Below are positions 35,166 to 45,131 of a stretch of DNA of 64,000 bases, in pieces. Each line of letters starts with the position of its first letter. Positions within the stretch are counted from its first letter, which is position 1. This DNA comes from Belliella kenyensis (GTDB taxonomy: Bacteria > Bacteroidota > Bacteroidia > Cytophagales > Cyclobacteriaceae). A model generated the notes under the pieces. That model was given only the letters and a program-made list of their open reading frames with translations. It made no database searches and was not told where the DNA came from. The position numbers and the translations under genes are program-made. Location: contig NZ_JAKZGR010000001.1 in NCBI RefSeq assembly GCF_022549675.1, positions 1 through 64,000 on the forward strand, written 5' to 3'.

Positions 35166-37649
35166 TCAAGTTTTCTTTTGAATCCCTCTCACGGCTTTAG
35201 CATCAAGGGGATTTTCGGGCCATGCATGCTTAGGATACCTTCTTTTCAGATCTTTCTTAACTTCAAAGTAAGCTTTGGTCCAAAAGCTATTGAGGTCACT
35301 TGTGATTTGAACTGGTTTGAACCCTGGAGAGAGTAAATGAAGGATAATACTGGTTTTGCCTTCATTAATCTTTGGTGTTTCAAGCCATCCAAAAACTTCT
35401 TGTAATCTAACTGCCAAAATGGGTAATTCTCCATGTTGACTATATCCTAGTAACAGTTTGCTGCCGCTTGGAACTTCAATTTTTTCAGGCACTAGATTTT
35501 CAAATTTTTGTAAAGTGTCATAGGGAAGGTTACTTTTTAGTATTTCAATGAGATCCAATTTCTTAAAATCTTCGGGTCTTTTGATAGTAGAAAAATAAGG
35601 AGCAAGTAATTCCTTATTTCTTGCAATAATGGATGATGTGGACCAATCTGGCCATTTTTCAGTGGGTCTCCAATTTCTCAATGAAGCCATTCTTGCTTGT
35701 AAGTTTTCAACTTTTTCGTTGATATCTAATAAGCTCTCTCCTTCTTTGATCAAAGCACTGCTCAATGCTTCTTCCAAATCCCCCTCCATTATCTCTTTGA
35801 TCGGAGTGGATTTCAATACGATGCTACCGATACTTAAATCAATGCTAGCAATAAGCCCTCCTTTTCTACTATCCCAGAGTACTTTTCTAGTTTCTTTTAC
35901 AAAGGGTAGGAGGTCTTTTGGATTGAGTTGAGAAGCTAAGAAAATCTTTCCCATATGATCTCTGGCATCAATATGAGCTACAGCAAGCCATGATTCTTGT
36001 GCCAAATCATCACGATGTGAAATCATGGCAATTCTTCCATTGGATAGTTGGAACTGAGCATTGTTTCCGGGACGTGCATAGGCGATTCTTTCAGGATAGG
36101 CGAGTGCTATCATTGCACCAGTTTCAAATGGATCGGGCAAGTTATTTTCTTCCTTAGCTCCAAAGATTTTCCTGTAGTTTGAGGCAATTTTCTCAATTTT
36201 ATTAAGTCCTTTGATAGATAACCCTTCTTTTCTCGCTCTTCTAAGAGCCTCGATTCGCTTATTGATATCTACACCTGCATCTTGACCTAGTGGATCTCTT
36301 TCCTCAAGTACTCCAGCAACATCTGCAGCTAAGGAAATATTGTTTTCATCTCTAGCATTGACCAGCATATGCGCAATCCTCGGATGAGCAGGGACATGGT
36401 GAATTTTTTTTCCGTGATCTGTTATTTTGCCAAATGCTATTGCATTGAGCTGAGTCAATATTTCTATTGCCTGAGCTATGGTACCCTGAGGCGGTGGTGT
36501 CAGCCAAGTCAAGTCTCTGATATTGCTCACTCCCCATGCATACATATCCAATACCATAAAAGCTAAATCTGCCTCCAAGATTTCTGGTGTTCTATAGTTT
36601 TGAAGATTTGCTTGAGTAGCTTTTGACCAGAGTCTGTAGCAGGTTCCAGGCTGCAACCTACCTGCTCTACCTGCACGTTGATCAGCAGAATCTTTTGCGA
36701 TTCTAATTGTCTCTAACTTACTTAATCCTGAATTTGGGTCAAATTTTGAGGTTTTACCAAATCCAGAATCTATTACTATAGTGATTCCTTCTATTGTAAG
36801 ACTTGTTTCAGCTATGGAAGTCGATAAGACTACCTTTCTTTTACCATGTTTATTGGGCATGATGGCTTGAAACTGTGCACTTGGAGAAAGTTGACCATAA
36901 AGTGGATGAATAGAAAAGTCCGGAAGTTGTTTTTTTAGTATTGCTTCGGTTTTTTTGATTTCTCCTTGACCAGGCAAAAACACTAAAACATCGCCATGAT
37001 GCTTATAAACTGCCTCGATTGTCGCTTTTGCAGACATTTCAGGCAGCAACCAAGGATCAATATCCCCTTGATAAATGATCTCTACAGGGTACATTTTCCC
37101 CTTACTTTCGATAACTGGAGCTTTAAGCAAATGTGCCAATTGTGGCATATCTAAAGTAGCAGACATCACCATGATTTTCAAATCAGGTCTCAAAACCTGC
37201 TGTGCTTCTCTGCATAGTGCCATCGCTACATCTGCGTGAATATTTCGTTCATGGAATTCATCAAAGATCACCAATCCCACATCTTCTAAAGCATTATCTG
37301 AGTGAAGCATTCTTGTGAGGATTCCTTCGGTCACTACTTCAAGCCTCGTCTGAGCACTGATCCGTGATTCAAACCGAATTCTATAACCCACTGTATTCCC
37401 TAAAGGCTCACCCAGTAAATCTGACATTCTACTAGCAATAGACTTGGTTGCCAGTCTTCTAGGCTCAAGCATAATGATTTTCTTACCTTTCAGATAATCT
37501 TCTTCAAGCAATGCCAAAGGAAGGAGAGTGCTTTTACCAGCGCCAGGAGGTGCTTGAATGATAAGTGTACTCTCATTTTTAAGCGTGTCTTTTACTTGAG
37601 GAATGATATCTCTTACTGGTAAATCGATGTGGAATGGATCAAAGTTCAA
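35166..37649 (-). CDS. hrpB: ATP-dependent RNA helicase HrpB
   Basis: This 827-residue DEAH-family helicase has Walker A APPGAGKST, the DEAH-like box DEFHER, motif III MSATLD, and motif VI DQRAGRAGRLQPG. The C-terminal HrpB region ends in RRYPKHAWPENP. It unwinds RNA or RNP with ATP in the cytoplasm; the target in bacteria is unclear. The start is a TTG at 37649, just before LPVRDIIPQV; the frame is open upstream only to a TAG and no ATG is available. Full family length. Confidence 0.93.
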   Translation of the reverse strand: MNFDPFHIDLPVRDIIPQVKDTLKNESTLIIQAPPGAGKSTLLPLALLEEDYLKGKKIIMLEPRRLATKSIASRMSDLLGEPLGNTVGYRIRFESRISAQTRLEVVTEGILTRMLHSDNALEDVGLVIFDEFHERNIHADVAMALCREAQQVLRPDLKIMVMSATLDMPQLAHLLKAPVIESKGKMYPVEIIYQGDIDPWLLPEMSAKATIEAVYKHHGDVLVFLPGQGEIKKTEAILKKQLPDFSIHPLYGQLSPSAQFQAIMPNKHGKRKVVLSTSIAETSLTIEGITIVIDSGFGKTSKFDPNSGLSKLETIRIAKDSADQRAGRAGRLQPGTCYRLWSKATQANLQNYRTPEILEADLAFMVLDMYAWGVSNIRDLTWLTPPPQGTIAQAIEILTQLNAIAFGKITDHGKKIHHVPAHPRIAHMLVNARDENNISLAADVAGVLEERDPLGQDAGVDINKRIEALRRARKEGLSIKGLNKIEKIASNYRKIFGAKEENNLPDPFETGAMIALAYPERIAYARPGNNAQFQLSNGRIAMISHRDDLAQESWLAVAHIDARDHMGKIFLASQLNPKDLLPFVKETRKVLWDSRKGGLIASIDLSIGSIVLKSTPIKEIMEGDLEEALSSALIKEGESLLDINEKVENLQARMASLRNWRPTEKWPDWSTSSIIARNKELLAPYFSTIKRPEDFKKLDLIEILKSNLPYDTLQKFENLVPEKIEVPSGSKLLLGYSQHGELPILAVRLQEVFGWLETPKINEGKTSIILHLLSPGFKPVQITSDLNSFWTKAYFEVKKDLKRRYPKHAWPENPLDAKAVRGIQKKT

Positions 37650-37696
37650 AATGAAATAATTTTTTAGCTAGGCTGTTTGGTCAATGTTTTCTAGTA

Positions 37697-37743
37697 AAAA
37701 AATCCGCTTACTTGCCCAAAAATGGATAGTAAGCGGATTTTTA
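37697..37743 (-). terminator. Intrinsic terminator after the DUF2911 gene
   Basis: Stem AATCCGCTTAC / GTAAGCGGATT with a 17-base loop; on the minus strand a T-run follows, after the stop at 37762. Confidence 0.82.
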
Positions 37744-37761
37744 GTTTTGGTAAAGCTAATT

Positions 37762-38277
37762 CTATTCTACTTTTGCAGAAGCTTTTCCATATTCCCAACG
37801 GATTTCAAATCCATTGTTTGTCACCTCGTACACCAGACGTTCCTCAAGCTTAGAAGTTTGTTCTGAGGACACATTCACCCTTAGGGCATCTTGTCCTTGG
37901 TCATAAGAATAAGCTCCCCACTGCTTCTCTACTTTATTGAAAATGAAAGTAGATTCCACTTCACCTGGGATTACGAAGAATGTGTATTTTCCAGCAGGAA
38001 GATCTTTACCTTGAATTTTTACATCTTTATCAAATTCAATTGTAGTGGCGTCATTGGCGCCAGCTCTCCATACTTGACCAAAAGGTACTAGATCACCCCA
38101 GATATTTCTGCCTTTTACAGCAGGGCTGCTGTAGTTGATGGTTATTTTTTTACCATTGACCTCTCCTTCAGCAGTTTTAGCAGGGCTTGGTTTTTCATCT
38201 TGCGCTGTGGCAATGAATGTGATTGCTACCAATAACATGGTGAGCATGCTGAATTTGTTAAAGATTGATTTTTTCAT
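37762..38277 (-). CDS. Exported DUF2911 protein
   Basis: This 171-residue protein has a signal peptide ending IATAQ and the DUF2911 features: INYSSPAVKGRNIWGDLVP, FGQVWRAGANDATTIEF, and LPAGKYTFFVIPG. DUF2911 proteins are common periplasmic beta-sandwich proteins in Bacteroidota with no known activity. It lies in the same direction as the Gfo/Idh/MocA gene upstream, 53 bases away, so they may be co-transcribed. Confidence 0.9.
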   Translation of the reverse strand: MKKSIFNKFSMLTMLLVAITFIATAQDEKPSPAKTAEGEVNGKKITINYSSPAVKGRNIWGDLVPFGQVWRAGANDATTIEFDKDVKIQGKDLPAGKYTFFVIPGEVESTFIFNKVEKQWGAYSYDQGQDALRVNVSSEQTSKLEERLVYEVTNNGFEIRWEYGKASAKVE

Positions 38278-38330
38278 GATTTTGTTTTAAGGAAATTGTT
38301 ATGTAAGAATTTAAAATAAATTGCTAATTC

Positions 38331-39476
38331 CTAAATTTTCACCCATGCTTGCTTTTTGTGGCTTTCAATGATTCGCTCACAAATCAGCAATTCTCTCAAT
38401 CCATCTTCAAATGTAGGGAAGGTCGGCTGATCAGGTTGCTTGCCATCCAAAACAGCTGCATAAACTTCTTTGAATAGTTGTTTGGAAGTATCTGGAAATC
38501 CTTCATTGTGTCCACCTGGAAAGCTGATCAAGCCGGCTGCCTCAGGCGTAAATAGGGCAGGGTCTTTCATCAGTTGCTGATTGGCTACTTCTCGCTTTCC
38601 TATCCACATTTCATTTGGCTTCTCAGAGCACCACTCGAAATTTGACTTCGACCCAGCTATCTCTATGTTTAGCCTGTTTTTTCTACCAGCATTCACTTGA
38701 GATACAGTGACAGAACCCTTATTCCCATTGTCAAACCTAAGCATCACAGTAGCATGATCTTCTGTATTGATGGCCACTTCTTCATAATCTGCTGCATTGA
38801 GCATCTTACCTGAATAAGTTTCAATGGCTTTAAGTGGCTTTAGCCTTGTCTTGTGTACAGTGGAGAAATCAGCCATTACTTCTGTGATTTTTAGTCCAGT
38901 TACGTATTCTGTCAAGTCTAAAAGATGCGAACCTATGTCGGCAATAGCCCTAGAGTCCCCAGATTTGTCTGGTTCCAGTCTCCAATTGTAATCAGTCTGT
39001 AAAAACAGCCAATCTTGCAGATAAGAGCCCATGATACTATATATATCACCTAACTCACCACTTTCTCTCATTGTTTTCATTTGCCTCACCATTGGATAGT
39101 ATCGTAGGTTAAAATGAACTGCATTGACAAGTCCTTTTTCTTTAGCTAATGCAACAAGTTCTTCGGCCTCTTCAATTTTGGTAGCTAAGGGTTTTTCGCA
39201 GACCAAATGTTTTCCTGCAAGAAGAGCTGCTTTTGATTGAGAGAAGTGTAGAAAATTTGGCGTACAAATATGTACCACATCAATTTCCTCATCCTTAAGC
39301 ATCTCTTCAAAAGTATAGGCTTGGGGAATTCCCAGTAAAGTAGCTTTTTCTTTGGCAAGCTCAATATTGACTTCGCACAATGCTTTGACTTCTACATTAG
39401 GTATTCTTCTCAATGCTTCCAGATGCGCTGGACCTATGAAACCAGTGCCAACGATTGCCGCTTTAATTTTTCTCAT
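38331..39476 (-). CDS. Gfo/Idh/MocA-family oxidoreductase
   Basis: This 381-residue NAD(P)-dependent dehydrogenase has the Rossmann start AAIVGTGFIGPAHL, the conserved CEKPLA, and the C-terminal sheet domain with the catalytic-region motif DIGSHLLDL. Members act on sugars, inositols and related polyols; no Tat or secretion signal is present, so it is cytoplasmic. The substrate is unknown. First gene of the leftward pair with DUF2911. Confidence 0.88.
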   Translation of the reverse strand: MRKIKAAIVGTGFIGPAHLEALRRIPNVEVKALCEVNIELAKEKATLLGIPQAYTFEEMLKDEEIDVVHICTPNFLHFSQSKAALLAGKHLVCEKPLATKIEEAEELVALAKEKGLVNAVHFNLRYYPMVRQMKTMRESGELGDIYSIMGSYLQDWLFLQTDYNWRLEPDKSGDSRAIADIGSHLLDLTEYVTGLKITEVMADFSTVHKTRLKPLKAIETYSGKMLNAADYEEVAINTEDHATVMLRFDNGNKGSVTVSQVNAGRKNRLNIEIAGSKSNFEWCSEKPNEMWIGKREVANQQLMKDPALFTPEAAGLISFPGGHNEGFPDTSKQLFKEVYAAVLDGKQPDQPTFPTFEDGLRELLICERIIESHKKQAWVKI

Positions 39477-39749
39477 AATAGGTTTAATAGTTATGTTAAT
39501 TGAATTTGGTTCTAAATTTTAAAGATAAGTCAGTTTCTTATTTATAGCTTTATTTTCAACTTCTTTTTTGTGGTTTTTCAATTTCAATTTCTAGTAATTT
39601 ATTGCCAATCAAGTGTTTAAAGGTGTTCTCATTGCCAGCCATTCACCATGTCATTAAGCAGTTTATCAAGTTTTTGTTAACAATGAAGAATGCTCATTAG
39701 TTTTTCTTATAAGATTGATTAACTTAAGTTTCTAAATTATCAAATTATC

Positions 39750-40208
39750 ATGGCAAACTACAATCTTCAAATCAATGGAAAGCAAATGGAAGTAGATGTG
39801 GATGAAGATACACCTTTACTTTGGGTTCTTAGAGACCATCTGGGATTAGTTGGTACAAAATACGCTTGTGGTATAGCTCAATGTGGTGCATGCACAGTAC
39901 ATGTCAATGGGGAGCCTACTTTTTCATGTGTAAAACCTATCTCGGATGTAGCAAATGAAAAAATAACTACCATTGAAGGGCTTTCCAAAGATGGAGATCA
40001 TCCAGTACAGAAGGCCTGGGATGAAGTAGATGTAGCACAATGTGGCTACTGTCAGGCAGGTCAAATCATGAGTGCTGCAGCGCTACTCAAAAAAAATCCA
40101 AAACCAAGCCTGGATGAAATAGATGAAGGGATGAATAGAAATATCTGCCGCTGTGGAACATATCATAAAATTAGAGAAGCCGTAGCCCTGGCTGCAAAAA
40201 CCAAATAA
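39750..40208 (+). CDS. [2Fe-2S] subunit of a molybdenum hydroxylase (IorA-like)
   Basis: This 152-residue protein is the small iron-sulfur subunit of a xanthine-oxidase-type enzyme. Cluster one is held by Cys40, Cys45, Cys48 and Cys60 (CGIAQCGACTVHVNG). Cluster two is held by Cys98, Cys101, Cys133 and Cys135 (CGYCQAGQ and NICRCGTY). It passes electrons from the molybdenum site of the product of the next gene, two bases downstream. The closest pattern is isoquinoline 1-oxidoreductase alpha subunit. There is no FAD subunit in this operon. Confidence 0.93.
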   Translation: MANYNLQINGKQMEVDVDEDTPLLWVLRDHLGLVGTKYACGIAQCGACTVHVNGEPTFSCVKPISDVANEKITTIEGLSKDGDHPVQKAWDEVDVAQCGYCQAGQIMSAAALLKKNPKPSLDEIDEGMNRNICRCGTYHKIREAVALAAKTK

Positions 40209-40210
40209 TC

Positions 40211-42373
40211 ATGGCTGATATCACAAAAACAAATCGAAGAGATTTTCTCAAAATTGCAGCTACAGCAACTGGTGGCTTGTTGATAGGCTTTTATTGGTCT
40301 AGTTGTGACTCTCCAAAAGTAAAAGTATTATCCATAGAAGAGGTACTCAATAAAGCTCACAATTTTAATAGTTTTCTTTCAATATCACCAGATGGAGACA
40401 TCGTAATCTATTCACCAAATCCTGAATTAGGCCAAAACATCAAGACTTCATTTCCCATGGTAGTGGCTGAGGAGTTGGATGCAGATTGGTCAAAGGTAAG
40501 GGTTCTTCAAGCTCCTTTGGATACAGATAAGTTTGATAGACAGCTTACAGGGGGCTCAGGTGCCATGCCTCACTCTTGGGAAAGGTTGAGAAAGGCTGGT
40601 GCTACTGCAAAATACTTGCTACTGGCAGCAGCAGCAAAGCAACTCGATGTGGATCAGGCTACACTTACAGCCGAAAAAAGCGTGGTCATTCATAAATCAT
40701 CTGGAAAGAAACTTACTTACGGTGAATTGGTAGAAGCGGCTTCAGCCTTGCAGGCTCCAGAAGAGGTTTTGCTTAAGGATCCAAAGGACTTTACCTTGAT
40801 AGGTACACCCGTGCGGAATGTCGATAATAAGGATATCGTTACGGGAAAACCACTTTTTGGCTTAGACTTCTATAGGGAAGGAATGATGCATGCCATGATT
40901 CAAAGGCCTCCATTTGGTAAAAAGATCAAGTCAGTAGATGATAGTGAAGCAAAGGCTGTGAAAGGTGTAACCGATGTGATACAGTATGATAATTTTGTAG
41001 CGATAGTAGGAAAATCTACCTGGCCACTCATCAAAGCTAAAAGGCGACTCAAAGTGACTTACGAAGCAGATGGGAATGTAGAAAGTACTGCTGACCATGA
41101 TCGGATCATGAAGGAATTGCTAGATAGTAGAGACGCTAGGGTGATGAGGAGTGATGGAGAAGTAGACAAGGCATTTGCATCAGCAGCAAAGGTAATAACA
41201 AGTGAATATCAATGTCCTTTTTTGCCTCATGCCCCTATGGAGCCGATGAATTTCTTTGCTCACGTGAAAGGCGAAGAGGTAGAGCTTATAGGTCCTACAC
41301 AGACACCGGATGCAGCGCGTATGCAGACTGCGGCATTGCTAGGTATTCCCAAGGAGAATGTAACTGTAGATATTACTAGATTAGGCGGTGGCTTTGGCAG
41401 AAGGTTAAGGGCAGATTATGTCATCGACGCTGTAGAAGTCTCCAAGAGGATCAATGCCCCTGTAAAAGTCACATGGACGAGAGAAGACGATATGATAGGC
41501 GGAGCTTATAGGCCAGCTGTGAGGTACAGATTTTCGGCAGCTTTGGATGAAGGGGGGAACATGATAGGTTACAAGCTTCGAGGAGTTGGATTAAATGCCG
41601 GAAATTCAGTCAGACAAGATAATTTTCCTTCTGGTGCAGTTCCCAATGTGTTGATTGAGAATATCAACTATGACTCCACCGTCACTACAAATGCTTGGAG
41701 AGCCCCAATCACAAATTTTTTAGCATATGCTGAGCAGTCATTTTTGGATGAAGTGGCCCTAGCAGTAGACAAAGACCCCGTGAAATTCAGGCTTGATTTA
41801 CTTGAAAAAGCAAAATCATCACCTGTAGGAGCGGTCAACTATGATGTAGATAGAATGATAGGAGTGATCAAAGATGCAGCAGAAAGATCCAATTGGGGTA
41901 AAGATAACAATGTCAAGCAAGGGTTTTCCGTATACTTTTCTCATAGATCCTATGTAGCTCAAGTGGCAAACATCGAAATGGTGAATGGACAGCCTTTCCT
42001 TAAGAAAATCATCGCTTCTACGGATTGTGGGATAGTAGTAAATCCAACTGGTGCTAATCATCAAGTACGAGGGGGCATAGTAGATGGTATGGGACACGCC
42101 ATGTTTGGTAATTTGGTATTTGAAGATGGCTCACCAAAGCAAAAGAACTTTGATACTTATCGATTGATCAGAATGAAGGAGGTTCCTGATATAGATGTGA
42201 ATTATATAGATAGTGGTTTTGAACCTACTGGGTTAGGAGAGCCAGCTTTGCCGCCTACAGGTGGTGCGATTGCTAATGCTATATTTGCAGCCACAGGAAA
42301 AAGGCTGAGAAGTCAGCCGTTTATTGAGCAAAAAGAATTTTCTGACTTAAATCTTCAAATGTTTCGGAGCTAA
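40211..42373 (+). CDS. Tat-exported molybdopterin subunit of a molybdenum hydroxylase (IorB-like)
   Basis: This 720-residue catalytic subunit begins with a Tat signal (NRRDFLKIAATATGG) followed by SSCDS, so the complex is periplasmic. GGGFGRRLRADY is a cofactor-binding loop and Glu677 in GLGEPALPPTGG is the conserved catalytic glutamate. It oxidises an aldehyde or N-heterocycle. The small subunit has no signal and would be exported as a passenger. The electron acceptor is probably a cytochrome c not encoded here. Confidence 0.92.
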   Translation: MADITKTNRRDFLKIAATATGGLLIGFYWSSCDSPKVKVLSIEEVLNKAHNFNSFLSISPDGDIVIYSPNPELGQNIKTSFPMVVAEELDADWSKVRVLQAPLDTDKFDRQLTGGSGAMPHSWERLRKAGATAKYLLLAAAAKQLDVDQATLTAEKSVVIHKSSGKKLTYGELVEAASALQAPEEVLLKDPKDFTLIGTPVRNVDNKDIVTGKPLFGLDFYREGMMHAMIQRPPFGKKIKSVDDSEAKAVKGVTDVIQYDNFVAIVGKSTWPLIKAKRRLKVTYEADGNVESTADHDRIMKELLDSRDARVMRSDGEVDKAFASAAKVITSEYQCPFLPHAPMEPMNFFAHVKGEEVELIGPTQTPDAARMQTAALLGIPKENVTVDITRLGGGFGRRLRADYVIDAVEVSKRINAPVKVTWTREDDMIGGAYRPAVRYRFSAALDEGGNMIGYKLRGVGLNAGNSVRQDNFPSGAVPNVLIENINYDSTVTTNAWRAPITNFLAYAEQSFLDEVALAVDKDPVKFRLDLLEKAKSSPVGAVNYDVDRMIGVIKDAAERSNWGKDNNVKQGFSVYFSHRSYVAQVANIEMVNGQPFLKKIIASTDCGIVVNPTGANHQVRGGIVDGMGHAMFGNLVFEDGSPKQKNFDTYRLIRMKEVPDIDVNYIDSGFEPTGLGEPALPPTGGAIANAIFAATGKRLRSQPFIEQKEFSDLNLQMFRS

Positions 42374-42425
42374 ATGAAAGGTTCTAAAGTCTAGGAGTTT
42401 TTCTTAAAATCCCTAGCTAGAAAGT

Positions 42426-42465
42426 AAAAAAATCCTCAAGTGTAATTCACTTTGAGGATTTTTTA
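42426..42465. terminator. Bidirectional terminator
   Basis: Stem AATCCTCAAGTG / CACTTTGAGGATT with one bulged base and a five-base loop, flanked by A5 and T5, between convergent genes. Confidence 0.85.
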
Positions 42466-42481
42466 TTTCGTTGGAATTAAG

Positions 42482-44965
42482 TTATTTAGTTAGTGCTTTT
42501 TCACGCTGAACTTCAATCATATCTACAGGTGGTGGGGTATTATCTCCAAGCAAATGCTGAACAAAATAATCCCCCATTTTCCAAAAGAAATATTCAGTCA
42601 TATCCCCATAGCCATGTCGCTGACCTGGCAAAAGTAAGAGATCAAATCTTTTGTTTGCTTTCATCAAAGCATTCGCCATTCTGATGGTGCCAGCGGGGTG
42701 TACGTTGTTGTCTACATCTCCTGTAGTCAGTAATAATCTTCCTTTCAGATTTGAAGCCAAATCAGGGTTTTTTTCTACTTTATAGACAAAAGTAGTGTCA
42801 CCTTTTGGAGAGATTTGTTCTTTCACACCATGATGTTTTTCTGACCACCATCTGTTGTAAATATTATTTTCATGATTGCCAGCGGAAGAAACAGCTACTT
42901 TAAAAACCTCAGGGTATACTAGCATGGCGGCTGTAGACATAAAGCCTCCTCCAGAGTGGCCATGGATTCCTACTTTATTTCTATCTATGAATGAGTGTCT
43001 ATCTGCTAATTGCTCAATTGCTGCTTTTTTATCTGCTAATCCATAATCGCGCAGATTTCCATAACCATAGTTATGATACCATTTTGATCTTGCAGGATGT
43101 CCTCCTCTATTGCCTAAAGTCACTACCACAAACCCAAACTGAGCCAATCTGTCTGTCCGATCCATACTCGAGGAAAAATCTTTATTGACAGCTTCAGTTT
43201 GTGGTCCTGGATAGACATATTCGATGATAGGATATACCTTGGCTGAATCAAAATCAAAGGGCTTGTACATCACACCATACAAATCTGTGATGCCATCATC
43301 AGCTTTGAAAGTAAATGGCTCTGGAAACTTGTAACCTGAGGCAAACAATGAGCTAAAATCGGCTTCTTCCAAATCCATAATCTTCTTACCAGTTCCATCA
43401 TAAAGTGCTGAGGCAGGTACGGTATTGACTCTGGAATAATTGTCTACAAAATATGTTCCTTTATCATTGATAGAGATGGTATGGTTGTAGTTTCCACTAT
43501 TTACCAATGTGATAGGGCCGCCGTTTAAGCTAACTTTGTAGAGGTGCTCATAATATGGGTCTTCACCTTGTTCTCTTCCATTTGCAATAAAGTACAAATT
43601 TCTACTCTTTTCGTCAATTGTTGCCACTCGGTCAGTATGAAAAGCTCCTGAGGTGAGTTGACGCTTTAGGTTTCCAAATTTATCATACAGATAAAAGTGC
43701 CCCCATCCATCTCTTTCTGACCAGTGTAGAATTTCATTACCTCCATTGATCAGTTCTGGTTTGATCAGGTCAATGTAAGTGTTGCTTCTTTCTTCTATAA
43801 GGATTTCTTTTTTCCTTTCCTTAATATTCCATCTTACTATATCTACTTTCTTTAAGTCTCTAGAAGTAATAGAAAAATAGAAATTATCCTTATCTCCAAG
43901 CCAAATAGTAGGAGAGAAGTCATCATCTCTACTAGTAATAGGTTTGGTTTGTGCGTAGAGGCTTATTGTTTGATCCTTGAAGGTGTTTATCTCTAGCTTG
44001 GTTAATTCTTCTGTATCAAAGGAGAAGTGCATCAAGTCAGTAATTGGCTGTTCTTTTTCACCTGGCATAGCGTACTTGTAAGTTTCCAAAGTAGGTCTTG
44101 GATCTTTGGTGTGATGTATTACCCATAGATCTTTTACTTTTCTTACATCCGATCTTGTAGTGATAAATTGCTTGCTATCATCAGACCAATATATTCCAGC
44201 CCTTTTTCTATTGTCTTTGTTTTTCTCTTCTTCTACATTGTCTTCGCCTCTTCCTCCTCCATAGCTATAGTCTTTTTCTCCATCAGTGGTGATTTGATGT
44301 TCCACGATCGTACTATCTTTATCATCTTTTACAGCCTTTAGAAAATTGGTTTTGTCCATCCAAAATAGATTGTCATTTTTAGCATATACCACCCTAGATG
44401 AATCAGGGGAGATACTACCCCACGCAAGTCGCTTAGCTTCCTCTTCGGGGTCTTTAATTTCAGTGAGTTGTTGGTTTTGAAGATTGTAGCGGAACACATA
44501 AGTTTTCTTTTCCAATGAATCCTTGGCACTTTTGTTTTTCTCTTTGATCTCATCCCAGTCCTTTTTTAGTACTTCTTGAGTGCTTTTAATTTTGAACTCA
44601 ATGGTGTTTTCATCTTCCAAAAACTTGAGATTGGTGATGGGTAAGTTTTGTCCATCAAAAGGGTCTTTGACTATTTTAGTGATTTCAGAAGCCAATTTGT
44701 CTTTGTCAAAAAACGATTTCTTTGACTTGGCAGCAGGATCTACGATATACCATTCTTTCCCTTTGGTGGTCTCGAAGGTATACCAAAATTTATCTGACTT
44801 CTTAAGCCAATGTGGATCTACTTTGGTAGTGAACACCATTTTCTTTACTTTTTCAGGAGAGTAGCGCGCTGCTAGTTCATAATTTCCTTTTCTGGTGTAA
44901 TCTTGGGCCTGCAATATTCCAATCGAAAAAAGCAGGATCATCATCAGGTGATATTTCTTCATCAT
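42482..44965 (-). CDS. Exported S9-family prolyl oligopeptidase / DPP IV-like peptidase
   Basis: This 827-residue serine peptidase has a signal peptide ending LQAQ, an eight-bladed propeller of about 530 residues, and an alpha/beta-hydrolase domain. The nucleophile is Ser671 in GIHGHSGGGF. The acid lies in TTGDVDNNVHPAG and the catalytic His in PGQRHGYGD. Known relatives cleave X-Pro dipeptides or short peptides in the periplasm. ATG codons at 44965 and 44962 are both possible starts. It converges with the molybdenum hydroxylase genes. Confidence 0.92.
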   Translation of the reverse strand: MMKKYHLMMILLFSIGILQAQDYTRKGNYELAARYSPEKVKKMVFTTKVDPHWLKKSDKFWYTFETTKGKEWYIVDPAAKSKKSFFDKDKLASEITKIVKDPFDGQNLPITNLKFLEDENTIEFKIKSTQEVLKKDWDEIKEKNKSAKDSLEKKTYVFRYNLQNQQLTEIKDPEEEAKRLAWGSISPDSSRVVYAKNDNLFWMDKTNFLKAVKDDKDSTIVEHQITTDGEKDYSYGGGRGEDNVEEEKNKDNRKRAGIYWSDDSKQFITTRSDVRKVKDLWVIHHTKDPRPTLETYKYAMPGEKEQPITDLMHFSFDTEELTKLEINTFKDQTISLYAQTKPITSRDDDFSPTIWLGDKDNFYFSITSRDLKKVDIVRWNIKERKKEILIEERSNTYIDLIKPELINGGNEILHWSERDGWGHFYLYDKFGNLKRQLTSGAFHTDRVATIDEKSRNLYFIANGREQGEDPYYEHLYKVSLNGGPITLVNSGNYNHTISINDKGTYFVDNYSRVNTVPASALYDGTGKKIMDLEEADFSSLFASGYKFPEPFTFKADDGITDLYGVMYKPFDFDSAKVYPIIEYVYPGPQTEAVNKDFSSSMDRTDRLAQFGFVVVTLGNRGGHPARSKWYHNYGYGNLRDYGLADKKAAIEQLADRHSFIDRNKVGIHGHSGGGFMSTAAMLVYPEVFKVAVSSAGNHENNIYNRWWSEKHHGVKEQISPKGDTTFVYKVEKNPDLASNLKGRLLLTTGDVDNNVHPAGTIRMANALMKANKRFDLLLLPGQRHGYGDMTEYFFWKMGDYFVQHLLGDNTPPPVDMIEVQREKALTK

Positions 44966-45131
44966 TTATTAATCAATTAATCACGTGAAATTAACTAATG
45001 AATGATTGATCTTTGAACCATTGATGTAAAAGTGGAATACTCAAAATAAATTTCAAAAGTGATTTTAGTTTTATATTTTAAATTTTTCATATAAATTGAT
45101 TTCATATAAGTCGTTTCTCACTTGATGCTAT

